From assembly GCF_000372465.1 (NCBI RefSeq), contig NZ_AQUZ01000052.1:1-63504 (forward strand): a DNA stretch of 63,504 bases. The letters run 5' to 3'. The notes beneath the pieces were generated by a model, which ran no database searches, was not told the DNA's origin, and saw only the letters and a list, made by a program, of their open reading frames with translations. The DNA comes from Kribbella catacumbae DSM 19601. GTDB lineage: Bacteria; Actinomycetota; Actinomycetes; Propionibacteriales; Kribbellaceae. The position numbers were made by a program, and so were the translations under genes. Shown here piece after piece: positions 49,656-58,027 of this stretch. The number at the start of each line of letters is the position of its first letter. Within the stretch, counting starts at the first letter, position 1.

Positions 49656-50645
49656 ATGAGGCAGCAGTCGCGGATCGTGGACGTGGCCGCGCTGGCCGGG
49701 GTGTCCGCCGGTACCGCGTCGAAGGCGCTGAACAACACCGGCCAGCTGAGCGCGGCCACCCGCGAACGCGTCCGTCGGGCGGCCGAGCAACTCGGGTTCA
49801 CGCCGGACACCCGGGGTCGCGCGCTGTCGTCGGGGCGGACTTACACGGTCGCGTTGCTGACCACCGACAGCTCGGGACGGTTCAGCATCCCGATCACGCG
49901 GGGTGTCGAGGATGTGCTCAGCGCGGGCGAGCTGGCGACCATACTGTGTGACACCCGCGACGACCCGCTCCGCGAACAGCACTACTTGCGGTCCCTGGTC
50001 GCCCGGCGGGTCGACGGAATCGTGGTGACCGGCCGCCGGACCGAGCCGCGGGCGCCGATCGACGTACCGCTGCCGGTTGTCTATGCGCTGGCCGCGTCGA
50101 CCGATCCGGGCGACGCGTCGGTGATCGTCGACGACACCGGCGGGGCGGTGTCAGTGGTCACGCATCTGCTCGGGCTCGGCCGTTCGCGGATCGCGCATGT
50201 CACCGGTCCGCCCAACCATCGATCTGCGGCTGAGCGGGCGCGGGCGGTTGCGACTACGGCGGGCGGGGCCTTTGTCGGCGAGCCACTCTTCGGTGAGTGG
50301 AGTGAACGCTGGGGGCGCCAGGCCGTCGATGTTTTACTGCGCTCGCATCCGGACCTCGATGCCATCACCTGTGGCAGCGACCAACTCGCCCGCGGCGTCT
50401 GCGACCGCCTTCGCGAACTAGGCAAGTCCGTCCCCGCCGATATAGCCGTCACGGGCTACGACAACTGGTCCGTGATGGCCCTCGCGAGTCGCCCACCACT
50501 TACCTCGGTCGACCTCCAACTAGAGCAACTCGGCCGCCGTACTGCGAACTTGTTGCTGGACGCGATCGCGGGAGACCCGCAGCACGGCGTACTGGAGCTG
50601 CCGACTCAGCTGATTCCACGAGAATCCACGTTGGGGATGTCCTGA
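49656..50645 (+). CDS. LacI-family transcriptional regulator (329 aa)
   Basis: HTH at residues 5-27 (SRIVDVAALAGVSAGTASKALNNTGQLSAATRERVRRAAEQLGFTPDTRGRALSSG), then the effector-binding domain of the GalR/LacI type, ending VTGYDNWSVMALASRPPLTSVDLQLEQLGRRTANLLLD. ATG 49656 follows GGGAGG. The divergent GH127 gene is its likely target, with an arabinose-containing sugar as inducer; this is inference. It lacks the N-terminal extension of the rhamnose regulator. Confidence 0.9.
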   Translation: MRQQSRIVDVAALAGVSAGTASKALNNTGQLSAATRERVRRAAEQLGFTPDTRGRALSSGRTYTVALLTTDSSGRFSIPITRGVEDVLSAGELATILCDTRDDPLREQHYLRSLVARRVDGIVVTGRRTEPRAPIDVPLPVVYALAASTDPGDASVIVDDTGGAVSVVTHLLGLGRSRIAHVTGPPNHRSAAERARAVATTAGGAFVGEPLFGEWSERWGRQAVDVLLRSHPDLDAITCGSDQLARGVCDRLRELGKSVPADIAVTGYDNWSVMALASRPPLTSVDLQLEQLGRRTANLLLDAIAGDPQHGVLELPTQLIPRESTLGMS

Positions 50646-50722
50646 CGGGTTGAGCGACGTCGTGTTGGTACTGTCGAAACATCTGGTTCGTGAGGCACCT
50701 CTCACGGAAGGAAGTAGTGGTG

Positions 50723-50956
50723 ATGACGGACTCGGTGGTCCGGCCGCCGGCGTACGAGCTCAAGTCGATCTTGGGGCTCGATCTCCCCGCACACGTGCTT
50801 GCCCTGATCGACGACACCTGGCGCCCGGCGTGGCTGATCAGCCGCCTGCATCACGCGGACGGCTGGATGGGCCTGATCCAGTACACCGACGCCGACGGCT
50901 GCGAACAAACCTGCCGCGTCCCGACCAGCCGGCTAGGCCCAATGCCAGTCAGTTGA
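50723..50956 (+). CDS. Hypothetical protein (77 aa)
   Basis: ATG 50723 follows GGAAGGAAGTAG. The protein reads AYELKSILGLDLPAHVLALIDDTWRPAWLISRLHHADGWMGLIQYTDADGCEQTCRVPTSRL; it is compact, with two cysteines and several tryptophans, and ends with a polar tail. I do not recognise the family. It lies between a LacI gene and a convergent PPOX gene. Confidence 0.55.
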   Translation: MTDSVVRPPAYELKSILGLDLPAHVLALIDDTWRPAWLISRLHHADGWMGLIQYTDADGCEQTCRVPTSRLGPMPVS

Positions 50957-51100
50957 GCGGTTCGGGGAGGTTTCTGACCGAGCTCGGGGTGGATTTTCCC
51001 GTCCAGACGGTGCAAAAGTCTCCACAAGCCGCCTGCACGAGCACGCCGACAACCTCCGAGCTGTCATCCACAACCAGCTCCTCGGCCAACCATAGTGCGA

Positions 51101-51514
51101 TCAGGCCCAGGGACCGACGCCTGAGATCTTGTCGACGCGAATGTGCGTGATGTACCCGCCGGGCAGATTGTCGGCGGGCAGGAAGTCGGCGTCCGGCCCT
51201 TGATAGGTCTTCGCCAGCTCCCGCAGCAACTCGACCGCGCCGCCCTCGGTGATCCGCGCCGTACCCTTCACCACCAGGTACTCCGTCAGCCCCATCTCGT
51301 TCTGCCGACGGGTCTCGATCGAGAGCGTCACCCGGCCGTCGCGCCGGATGTTCTGCACCTTGCGGTTGTGGGGCACATGACCGGCGACGATCTCGTCCCC
51401 GTCGACCCCGACCCAGACGACCGAGACCTGCGGACTCCCGTCCGGATTGATCGTCACCAGATGAGCCAGCGCAGCCGACTCCAACAACTCCCGAGCACTG
51501 TCCGGAATCTCCAT
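51101..51514 (-). CDS. PPOX-class F420-dependent protein (137 aa)
   Basis: The split-barrel flavin-reductase fold is indicated by ELLESAALAHLVTINPDGSPQVSVVWVGVDGDEIVAGHVPHNRKVQNIRRDGRVTLSIE, the FDOR/PPOX consensus, followed by EYLVVKGTARITEGGAVELLRELAKTY. Proteins of this type use F420 or FMN to reduce or bind small molecules. Length 137 is normal. Start ATG 51514; pckG ends 102 bp upstream with a terminator between. Confidence 0.85.
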   Translation of the reverse strand: MEIPDSARELLESAALAHLVTINPDGSPQVSVVWVGVDGDEIVAGHVPHNRKVQNIRRDGRVTLSIETRRQNEMGLTEYLVVKGTARITEGGAVELLRELAKTYQGPDADFLPADNLPGGYITHIRVDKISGVGPWA

Positions 51515-51530
51515 GCTTCAACCTAAGCCA

Positions 51531-51557
51531 AGCGCCCCGGCTTGAGGCCGGGGCGCT
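51531..51557 (-). terminator. Terminator downstream of pckG
   Basis: AGCGCCCCGGC (51531-51541) pairs with GCCGGGGCGCT (51547-51557) in a perfect 11-bp stem with a 5-nt loop. It lies after the pckG stop in the direction of transcription and before the PPOX start. Confidence 0.75.
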
Positions 51558-51615
51558 TTGCTTTGCAGTCCGACGGGCTGGCTTCCGGGTCAGCTGTCGG
51601 AGTACGGGGGTCAGG

Positions 51616-53490
51616 TCAGCCGAGGCGGGCCTTCAGGTTGTCGAGCTCGAGCTTGAGGGTCGCCGGGACCTTGTCGCCGAGCTTGGCGAACCACTCCTCG
51701 ATCAGCGGGAGCTCGGCCTTCCACTCGTCGGCGTCGACGTTCAGCGCGACCTGCAGGGCCTCCGGGCTGAGGTCCAGGCCGGTGACGTCGAGCGCGTCGG
51801 GGGCCGGGACGTGACCGATCGGGGTCTCGACCGCGGCGCCGGTGCCTTCGAGGCGCTCGATCACCCACTTGAGCACCCGGCCGTTCTCGCTGAAGCCCGG
51901 CCAGACGAACTTGCCGGCCTCGTCCTTGCGGAACCAGTTGACGTAGAAGATCTTCGGCAGCTTGGCCGCGTCGTTGTCCTTGCCGACGGTCAGCCAGTGG
52001 TTCAGGTAGTCACCGGCGTTGTAGCCCATGAACGGCAGCATCGCCATCGGGTCGCGGCGTACGACGCCGACCTCGCCGACCGCCGCGGCGGTGGTCTCCG
52101 ACGACAGCGTCGCGCCCATGAAGACGCCGTGGTCCCAGTCGCGTGCCTCGGTCACCAGCGGCACCGTCGTCGCGCGGCGGCCACCGAACAGGATCGCGGA
52201 GATCGGTACGCCGTTGGGGTCCTCGTACTCGTCGGCGATGATCGGGCACTGCTTGATCGGAGTACAGAACCGGCTGTTCGGGTGGCTGGACAGCTCGCCG
52301 GACTCCGGCGTCCACTCGCGGCCCTTCCAGTCGGTCAGGTGGTTCGGCGGGGTCTGCGAGTAGCCCTCCCACCAGACGTCACCGTCGTCGGTCAGCGCGA
52401 CGTTGGTGAACAGCGAGTTGCCCTTCTCGATCGTGCGCATCGCGTTCGGGTTGGTCTTCCAGCCGGTACCGGGCGCGACACCGAACAGGCCGAACTCGGG
52501 GTTCACGGCGTACAGGCGGCCGTCCTCGCCGAAGCGCATCCAGGCGATGTCGTCGCCGAGCGTCTCGACCTCCCAGCCTTCCAGCGTCGGGTCGAGCATC
52601 GCCAGGTTGGTCTTGCCACACGCGCTCGGGAACGCCGCCGCGATGTAGTGGACCTTCTTCTCCGGCGAGATCAGCTTCAGGATCAGCATGTGCTCGGCCA
52701 GCCAGCCCTCGTCGCGGGCCATCGCACTCGCGATCCGGAGTGAATAGCACTTCTTCCCGAGCAAGGAGTTGCCGCCGTAGCCGGAGCCGTACGACCAGAT
52801 CGTCCGCTCCTCGGGGAACTGGACGATGTACTTCTCGTCGTTGCACGGCCAGGCGACGTCCTTCTGACCCGGCTGCAGGGGAGCGCCGACGGAGTGCAGG
52901 CAGGGCACGTACTTCGCGTCGGTACCCATCGTGGCCAGTACTTCGGCGCCGGTGCGGGCCATGATCCGCATCGAGGCGACCACGTAGGCCGAGTCGGTGA
53001 TCTCGACGCCGAACATCGGCTTCTCGGCGGTCAGCGGGCCCATGCAGAACGGCACGACGTACAGCGTCCGGCCCTTCATCGAGCCGCGGTACAGCTCGGT
53101 CATCAGGGCCTTCATCTCGGCCGGCGCCATCCAGTTGTTGGTCGGGCCGGCGTCGGCCTCGTCGACCGAACAGATGAAGGTGCGCTGCTCGACCCGGGCC
53201 ACGTCGGACGGGTCGGTGCGGGCCCAGAACGAGTTCGGCTTCTTCTCGTCGTTGAGCCGGACCAGCGTGCCACCGGCGATCAGCTCGTCGGTGAGGGTCT
53301 TGTACTCCGCGTCGGAACCGTCGACCCAGTGGATCCGGTCCGGCTGGGTGAGTTCGGCGATCTCGGCAACCCAGGCCAGCAAACCTGCGTGCTCAGTCGG
53401 GGCGTCGCTCAGGTCGTAGGTCGTCGGGGTAACGGCGGCCTCGGCACTGAGGGCAGTCTCGGTGTGGGCAGGGCTGGAGGTTGTCGTCAT
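51616..53490 (-). CDS. pckG: Phosphoenolpyruvate carboxykinase (GTP) (624 aa)
   Basis: This GTP-type PEPCK interconverts oxaloacetate plus GTP and PEP plus CO2. The P-loop AFPSACGKTNLAML and the kinase-2-like WEVETLGDDIAWMRFGEDGRLYAVNPEFG are at about residues 240-300, and FGGRRATTVPLVTEARDWDHGVFMGATL near 390. Start ATG 53490 fits homologues; the frame remains open upstream but with rare composition. It supports gluconeogenesis, for example on lactate from rhamnose breakdown. A terminator lies downstream. Confidence 0.95.
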   Translation of the reverse strand: MTTTSSPAHTETALSAEAAVTPTTYDLSDAPTEHAGLLAWVAEIAELTQPDRIHWVDGSDAEYKTLTDELIAGGTLVRLNDEKKPNSFWARTDPSDVARVEQRTFICSVDEADAGPTNNWMAPAEMKALMTELYRGSMKGRTLYVVPFCMGPLTAEKPMFGVEITDSAYVVASMRIMARTGAEVLATMGTDAKYVPCLHSVGAPLQPGQKDVAWPCNDEKYIVQFPEERTIWSYGSGYGGNSLLGKKCYSLRIASAMARDEGWLAEHMLILKLISPEKKVHYIAAAFPSACGKTNLAMLDPTLEGWEVETLGDDIAWMRFGEDGRLYAVNPEFGLFGVAPGTGWKTNPNAMRTIEKGNSLFTNVALTDDGDVWWEGYSQTPPNHLTDWKGREWTPESGELSSHPNSRFCTPIKQCPIIADEYEDPNGVPISAILFGGRRATTVPLVTEARDWDHGVFMGATLSSETTAAAVGEVGVVRRDPMAMLPFMGYNAGDYLNHWLTVGKDNDAAKLPKIFYVNWFRKDEAGKFVWPGFSENGRVLKWVIERLEGTGAAVETPIGHVPAPDALDVTGLDLSPEALQVALNVDADEWKAELPLIEEWFAKLGDKVPATLKLELDNLKARLG

Positions 53491-53744
53491 CGGCGGCTCA
53501 TTCCCTCTCGCGATCGTCCGACGGCGGTCCGGTCCCTCGACGCTGAGGGGGTACGACGTCGGCCGCCGGGGTCTCCGGCGGTTCGATTCAGCTGGCTGGC
53601 GGTGTGATCTGTCGCATACCAGTAGGTCCAGTGGACGTATACCAGTGTGCAAGTGGTACTAACCGTACGCGACCCGAACGGGTGTTGAGAACCGCAAACA
53701 CGTGAGGACCGTCACAGAATTTCGCCGACAAGGGCTTTCCCAGC
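53491..53744. other. pckG upstream region
   Basis: The 254 bp between the pckG start and the terminator of the next leftward gene hold no gene I can support. They should contain the pckG promoter. An AT-richer patch (GTATACC, GGTACTAAC around 53637-53665) is the best place, but I cannot name a specific -35/-10 pair. Confidence 0.4.
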
Positions 53745-53779
53745 AAAAAGACCGGCCGCGCGGTGGTCGCGCGGCCGGT
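53745..53779 (-). terminator. Intrinsic terminator of the membrane-protein pair
   Basis: On the minus strand ACCGGCCGCGCG and CGCGCGGCCGGT form a 12-bp perfect stem (53751-53779, loop of five), followed by C and five T. It lies 75 bp beyond the stop of the gene ending at 53854. Confidence 0.85.
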
Positions 53780-53853
53780 TTGCGGCGTCAGGTGGTCTGC
53801 TGCGGCGGATCTGCTGAGCCGCCGGGCTGTTGGGCCTGGTCAGGCCTGTCGGG

Positions 53854-55035
53854 TTACTGGGTTTGGCGCCAGATGTCGTTGAGCACTCGCTGGGCGGCCG
53901 GCTCCTCGCCGGCTGTGGCGGCTACAGCGACGCCCACCAGCCAGTACCGGCCTTCGCTGGCGAACGCGTGCGTCATGGTCAGCGTGTACGGCTTCTGCTC
54001 CCGCACCGTCAGCCACGTGTTTGCGTCCTTGGCCGTGGCCGGGACCGGTGCTCTGAAGGTCTTCGTCCACTCCTGGTCGAAGGCCGCGCGGTCGGTCAGG
54101 CACGCCGCGAGAGTCGTACACGGCCGGAGAGCGATCTTCGCCTCCATGCTGATGACTCCGCCTGTGCTCTCGGCCGTCACCCGTCGGTAGATCGTGGTGG
54201 CCGATGCACCCAGTTCATCCGTCGACGGCGGCCGCGGCCAGCCGAACACGAAGGGCAGGCCGAGTCCCTGCACCTGCTGTACGTCGGCGCCACGTGTGTA
54301 GGTTGCGCCGATCAGGCCGAGTGCCGGCACAGGCGGGAGGTAGGGAGCCGAACTGGGCTTGGGGATCCCCGGGAGGATTGCTGGCGATGGGAGCGGCGCA
54401 GGGCTGACTGGTGCCACGGGGGCAGGCCCGGTGGGTCGCTGCTCCTTGGTGGCTGTGCCGATCTTGGTGCCGGCGGAGTACAGGGCACTGAAGGTGATGA
54501 GGACGGCCAGAATCACCACCGGGATGGTCCAGCGGCCGAGTGCTGAACGCGCCGTGCTGGACGGTGCTAGGTGCTGTGGTGGGTGGCTGCTCTGCTCATC
54601 GCCCTGTTGCCCGTCGCTGGGTTTGACGTGCTGTGCGTTGAAGGCGGCAGGGACGGGTGCGGCGCCGTACTGCGCCAGCTGGCTCCGCACTGCGCCCAGT
54701 GACTCCTCGTCATTCCCCAGTAGACCGTCCAGGGGATCCAGGAGCCGCTCGGCGCCGGACTGCCCCGGTACTAGTTGGGTGACCGCGTAGGGCCGAGTGG
54801 CGGTGAGGTTGGCGGCCCACAGCGGGGTCTGCTGTTCCTCCGGCCCTAGTGCGGCCGTGCGGCTGGCTCGGACCAACCTCTCTCGGACTGCCTCGTCGGC
54901 GGCGCCACTGTCGCTGAGGATGAGCGCGACGACCTCCATGCCCGTGAACGAGCGGCCGCGCCAGATCTCGGCCAGTGGGTGCTCGAGCAGCCGCTGGTCG
55001 AGCTTATAGCCCGGGAGCTGCGGAGTGCTGTTCAC
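53854..55035 (-). CDS. Single-span membrane protein with kinase-like N-terminal segment (393 aa)
   Basis: Residues 6-40 (LPGYKLDQRLLEHPLAEIWRGRSFTGMEVVALILS) look like the glycine-loop and first strands of an Hanks-type Ser/Thr kinase. The segment to about 130 is short of a full kinase and has no catalytic HRD/DFG. A low-complexity Gln/Ser/His linker precedes a membrane helix at about 169-188 (WTIPVVILAVLITFSALYSAG). The C-terminal 190 residues are extracellular, with a Pro/Ala linker and a domain containing two or more Cys (RPCTTLAACLTDRAAFDQEWT). Start GTG 55035 overlaps the previous stop (GTGA). Role unknown; it may sense or bind something at the envelope. Confidence 0.65.
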   Translation of the reverse strand: MNSTPQLPGYKLDQRLLEHPLAEIWRGRSFTGMEVVALILSDSGAADEAVRERLVRASRTAALGPEEQQTPLWAANLTATRPYAVTQLVPGQSGAERLLDPLDGLLGNDEESLGAVRSQLAQYGAAPVPAAFNAQHVKPSDGQQGDEQSSHPPQHLAPSSTARSALGRWTIPVVILAVLITFSALYSAGTKIGTATKEQRPTGPAPVAPVSPAPLPSPAILPGIPKPSSAPYLPPVPALGLIGATYTRGADVQQVQGLGLPFVFGWPRPPSTDELGASATTIYRRVTAESTGGVISMEAKIALRPCTTLAACLTDRAAFDQEWTKTFRAPVPATAKDANTWLTVREQKPYTLTMTHAFASEGRYWLVGVAVAATAGEEPAAQRVLNDIWRQTQ

Positions 55036-55628
55036 TTGCTCTCCCAGAGGGCCCGGTCGGCCAGCACCTGCGCGGCCTGCTGCGCCGTGGCCTGCTCGAT
55101 CGGGTGCGCGGCGTAGTCCACCTGGACGGTCAGGTCGGCCCGATAGACGAGTACGGAGACCCGCGAGCCTTGCCCACCGGTCCCGACCTGCCTCTCGATC
55201 TTGGTCGGGTACGGCCGGTCCTTGACGACCAGCCACGGCTTGCGGTCGAACGCCTGCTTGGCCATTTCAGCCGGGGTGAAAGGGGGCTGGCCAGAGCCGG
55301 CCCGGCGACCGGCGTACGGGGTGATCCTGATCTTGAGATCGGCGGCCGAGAACGTCGGCTGGCTCCGCTCGCTGACGGCGACCGCGCAGGTCACCTCGGT
55401 CCGGCCGGTCTGGGTCAGCTTCTCGTTGGTGGCCTTCGGCAACAACGTGGAGATGTCGCCGAGCCGCGAACACAGATCCCCAGGGAGTGTTCTGGCCGTC
55501 GCGACATCATCGGACTGGACGGGTTTGCCGACGGCGATCCCGAGTCCCAGCCCGGCCACCGCGGCTACCCCACACGCGATCGCAGTACCTCGTATCAGTG
55601 GACCGGCCATGCCCGCGACCTTAGTCAC
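55032..55628 (-). CDS. Secreted or membrane-anchored protein (198 aa)
   Basis: A hydrophobic segment at about residues 12-32 (IRGTAIACGVAAVAGLGLGIAVG) acts as signal anchor. The outer domain contains DLCSRLGDISTLLPKATNEKL and TCAVAV, a Cys pair reminiscent of DUF3558-type lipoproteins, followed by PFTPAEMAKQAFDRKPWLVVKDRPYP and an alanine-rich helix. It is translationally coupled to the next gene by a four-base overlap, and both have externally exposed domains, so they may form a complex. Start GTG 55628; ATG 55610 is an alternative. Confidence 0.7.
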   Translation of the reverse strand: MTKVAGMAGPLIRGTAIACGVAAVAGLGLGIAVGKPVQSDDVATARTLPGDLCSRLGDISTLLPKATNEKLTQTGRTEVTCAVAVSERSQPTFSAADLKIRITPYAGRRAGSGQPPFTPAEMAKQAFDRKPWLVVKDRPYPTKIERQVGTGGQGSRVSVLVYRADLTVQVDYAAHPIEQATAQQAAQVLADRALWESK

Positions 55629-55723
55629 GCAGAGGTTCTCCCTTACCGCTCAGCAGATTCATTCCACAACGCGACGGCTTAGACGTGCCGGCCACGATCT
55701 TGGTTCCTGCCTATGCTGCGGCG

Positions 55724-56197
55724 ATGACTGCCTTCCCGGACATCGTCGTCGGAGCACCCGGCGACAGCGAAGTACTGAACCTGCCGTTCGGCGTTTTCAC
55801 CGTGCGGATCTCCGGCGAACAGACCGGCGGCGCGCTGTCCGTCGTCGAGTCGGTGCTCGGCGCGGGTGCGCTGGGTGCGGCGCCGCATATCCATCACGGG
55901 CATGAGGAGTACTTCCTGGTCACCGCCGGCGAGGTCACCTTCGACACGGAGTACGGCGTGCTGACTGTTGGTGCGGGTGGATCTGTCTCGGTGCCGCGTG
56001 GGCAGGCACATGGCTACCGGAACGCGACGGATGAAGCGGCACGGCTGACCACCTTGTTCACTCCGGCGGGGTACGAGAACTATTTCCGCGCGGTGGCCGA
56101 GGCGGCTGCAGCGGGTGAGGAGATCACGCCCGAGCTGCTGAACGCGCTGCGCGCCGAGCAGCAGACGACACCGGCGCAGCTGAGCCCAAACCGGTAG
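55724..56197 (+). CDS. Cupin-domain protein (157 aa)
   Basis: The double-stranded beta-helix motif is seen in GAAPHIHHGHEEYFLVTAGEVTFDTEYG (metal ligands HxH, E) and in VPRGQAHGYRNATDEAARLTTLFTPAGYENYF (second motif with His). The best start is ATG 55724, which gives TAFPDIVVGAPG. It is a single-domain cupin, perhaps an isomerase, oxygenase or metabolite-binding protein; nothing nearby tells which. Confidence 0.85.
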   Translation: MTAFPDIVVGAPGDSEVLNLPFGVFTVRISGEQTGGALSVVESVLGAGALGAAPHIHHGHEEYFLVTAGEVTFDTEYGVLTVGAGGSVSVPRGQAHGYRNATDEAARLTTLFTPAGYENYFRAVAEAAAAGEEITPELLNALRAEQQTTPAQLSPNR

Positions 56198-56218
56198 GCG
56201 GAGGAATAGCATCCGGTC

Positions 56219-56773
56219 ATGGAACTTGGGGATTTGCTGGGTGGCCGTGACCTCGGTGATGTGAAGAAGGCCGTCGGGTTCGTGATGGAGAACTCCGACG
56301 ACTTCGAGAAGGTACTCAAGCTCGTCCGCGAACTACCGGACGACGCGCTCGGCTTCATCGGCCGGCTGCCCGACCTGATGAAAACGATCGGCACCGGCCT
56401 CGCCGAAGCCGGCGAACAAGCCGCGAAGGCAGCCGGCGCCCTGGTCGGCGACGACGGCGAGGGCGGCGCCCGCAAGGCACTGACCGGCAGCGCGACCACC
56501 ATGAACTCGGCGAAGGACAAACTGAACGACGCAGCCGGCATGCTCTCCGGCCTGGCCGGCGAACTCGACAAGATCCCCGGCATCGGCGACGCCGCCGCCA
56601 AGCGCCTCAACGACGGCAGCGGCAGCGTCAGCGGAGTAGCCACCGAGATCGAAAGCCTGGCCGGAAACCTCCAAGACCTGTCCAGCATCCTGGCCAACGT
56701 AGGCGAAGCCCTGGCCGGCCTCGGCACCAAACTGACCGAGTCCGGAGGCTCAGTAAAAACCCTCCTCAACTAA
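56219..56773 (+). CDS. Helical hypothetical protein with heptad-like repeats (184 aa)
   Basis: The sequence has many evenly spaced Leu/Ala/Gly residues in a helical pattern (ATTMNSAKDKLNDAAGMLSGLAGELDKIPGIGD, GVATEIESLAGNLQDLSSILANVGEALAGLGTKLTESG). This suggests long amphipathic helices like those of small WXG/LXG-like or membrane-associated helical proteins. No signal peptide, no cysteine. Start ATG 56219. It follows the cupin gene with 21 bp spacing, on the same strand. Function unknown. Confidence 0.65.
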   Translation: MELGDLLGGRDLGDVKKAVGFVMENSDDFEKVLKLVRELPDDALGFIGRLPDLMKTIGTGLAEAGEQAAKAAGALVGDDGEGGARKALTGSATTMNSAKDKLNDAAGMLSGLAGELDKIPGIGDAAAKRLNDGSGSVSGVATEIESLAGNLQDLSSILANVGEALAGLGTKLTESGGSVKTLLN

Positions 56774-56846
56774 CCCCCGTACGCCGCACCAGGAGCCGAT
56801 TGGCACCCACCCCTCTCCCGCGTGTATCGTTACCCATCGTTGTCCG

Positions 56847-56922
56847 GCGCTCGTAGCTCAACGGATAGAGCATCTGACTACGGATCAGAAGGTTGGGGGT
56901 TCGAATCCCTCCGAGCGCGCCA
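56847..56922 (+). tRNA. tRNA-Arg, anticodon ACG (CCA encoded)
   Basis: The acceptor GCGCTCG pairs with CGAGCGC, followed by discriminator G and encoded CCA (56920-56922). The anticodon arm TCTGA/TCAGA closes CTACGGA, giving anticodon ACG. The T arm (GGGGGTTCGAATCCCTC) is standard. The genes downstream look acquired, which makes the tRNA a candidate integration site, but no second copy of its 3' end is visible in the window. Confidence 0.95.
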
Positions 56923-57308
56923 GCACTAGCCCAGGTCAAACAGGTGGATGACCTGGGGTTTTGTCATCCCGGGGACTGTGTTCTACCCCACGCGGCCTCA
57001 CTCCGTGCGCTCCTCCGTCGCCCACTCCGCAGGCCGCTCCCACCCACCCGTGGGCGCGTGCTGACGCCCGCTTACGACGCGTGCTGCGCCCGCTCTATAA
57101 CAGCACCCTGGAGCCGTCGCCTCGTGGTTTCGTGAGCAGACCCTTGAACCGGGTCCTGCGCTGATGCGGCACGGCCGCTCCCGATGAGCAGACGCCACGG
57201 CCGCCAGATCCGGTCGCGCAACTTCTGGCAACACCGGTGACAGGCAACAATGAGTAACCCCAGACTCGGCAGAGCAAGGTCAGGCAACGATCGAAAGCAG
57301 GGGAACTC
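56923..57308. other. 386-bp region after tRNA-Arg without a gene
   Basis: No convincing coding region; the open frames lack ribosome-binding sites and resemble antisense composition. The segment before the small gene at 57309 (GCAACAATGAGTAACC, then AGCAGGGGAACTC) should contain its promoter and ribosome-binding site. Confidence 0.4.
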
Positions 57309-57503
57309 ATGAAGCTGACTCTCATCGCAGGCGACCCGGACTCCCAGCCCACCAACTCGCCCACTCTCTACAAGACCGATCGGGGCAGCTGGATCGTGCA
57401 GGGATGGGTGGTCGACGACCCCGACGCGCTGACAACGCTCAACCTCCCGAACGGCGAGACCGCCGTCGAGATCCCGGACCGCATGATCCAGTTCTTCAAG
57501 TAG
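57309..57503 (+). CDS. Small protein of the DUF6879/XRE cassette (64 aa)
   Basis: The ATG follows AGGGGAAC. The protein KLTLIAGDPDSQPTNSPTLYKTDRGSWIVQGWVVDDPDALTTLNLPNGETAVEIPDRMIQFFK is typical of the short partner genes that sit ahead of DUF6879 and XRE/DUF5753 genes in streptomycetes and relatives. The fold appears to be a small beta protein. It is separated by five bases from the next gene, so the two are an operon. Confidence 0.75.
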   Translation: MKLTLIAGDPDSQPTNSPTLYKTDRGSWIVQGWVVDDPDALTTLNLPNGETAVEIPDRMIQFFK

Positions 57504-57508
57504 GGCCC

Positions 57509-58027
57509 ATGGAAGAGATCACCGACGACGAGTTCCAAGAGCTGCTGAAGACGTTCAAGCGCAGCTCCATTCATCTGGAGACCCGCGACGCCTACGGCAC
57601 CGAGGTCGAGCTGCCTCACATGGCGAAATGGGCAGCAGGTGAACCGGACGACCTCGAATGGCTTCAGGACTGGTGCACCACCCTCCGTGGCCACGTGGCA
57701 GCGGGCCGGACGGTCAAGCGCGCTCGCATCGTCTCTGAGCCGCTCAGTGACTACCAGCGTTGGACGCTTGCGATCGGTCATCCGATCGTGGAGGCCGGCG
57801 AAGAGGTGCGGTTCATTCCCAGGCGCCAGGTCTCGGAGTTCTGCTTCCCTGGCAATGACTACTACTTGTTCGATGACGAGAGAGTGGTGTTCCTGCACTA
57901 CTCCGGGGCGGGACTCAACAACGCTCTGACCACCACTACCAACCCGGCCACCGTCGAAATGTGCCGTAAGGCATTCGACCAAATTTGGCCTCTGGCGACG
58001 CCCTACAGTGAGTACAAGCCCGAATAG
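57509..58027 (+). CDS. DUF6879-like protein (172 aa)
   Basis: The sequence ITDDEFQELLKTFKRSSIHLETRDAYGTEVELPHMAKW, VKRARIVSEPLSDYQRWTLAIGHPIVEAGEEVRFIPRRQVSEF and DYYLFDDERVVFLHYSGAG matches the actinobacterial DUF6879 family. Such genes are almost always followed by an XRE/DUF5753 regulator gene, as here, with a 20-bp overlap. They are often linked to development or toxin-antitoxin-like switching, but the function is not known. Start ATG 57509, five bases after the small gene. Confidence 0.85.
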   Translation: MEEITDDEFQELLKTFKRSSIHLETRDAYGTEVELPHMAKWAAGEPDDLEWLQDWCTTLRGHVAAGRTVKRARIVSEPLSDYQRWTLAIGHPIVEAGEEVRFIPRRQVSEFCFPGNDYYLFDDERVVFLHYSGAGLNNALTTTTNPATVEMCRKAFDQIWPLATPYSEYKPE

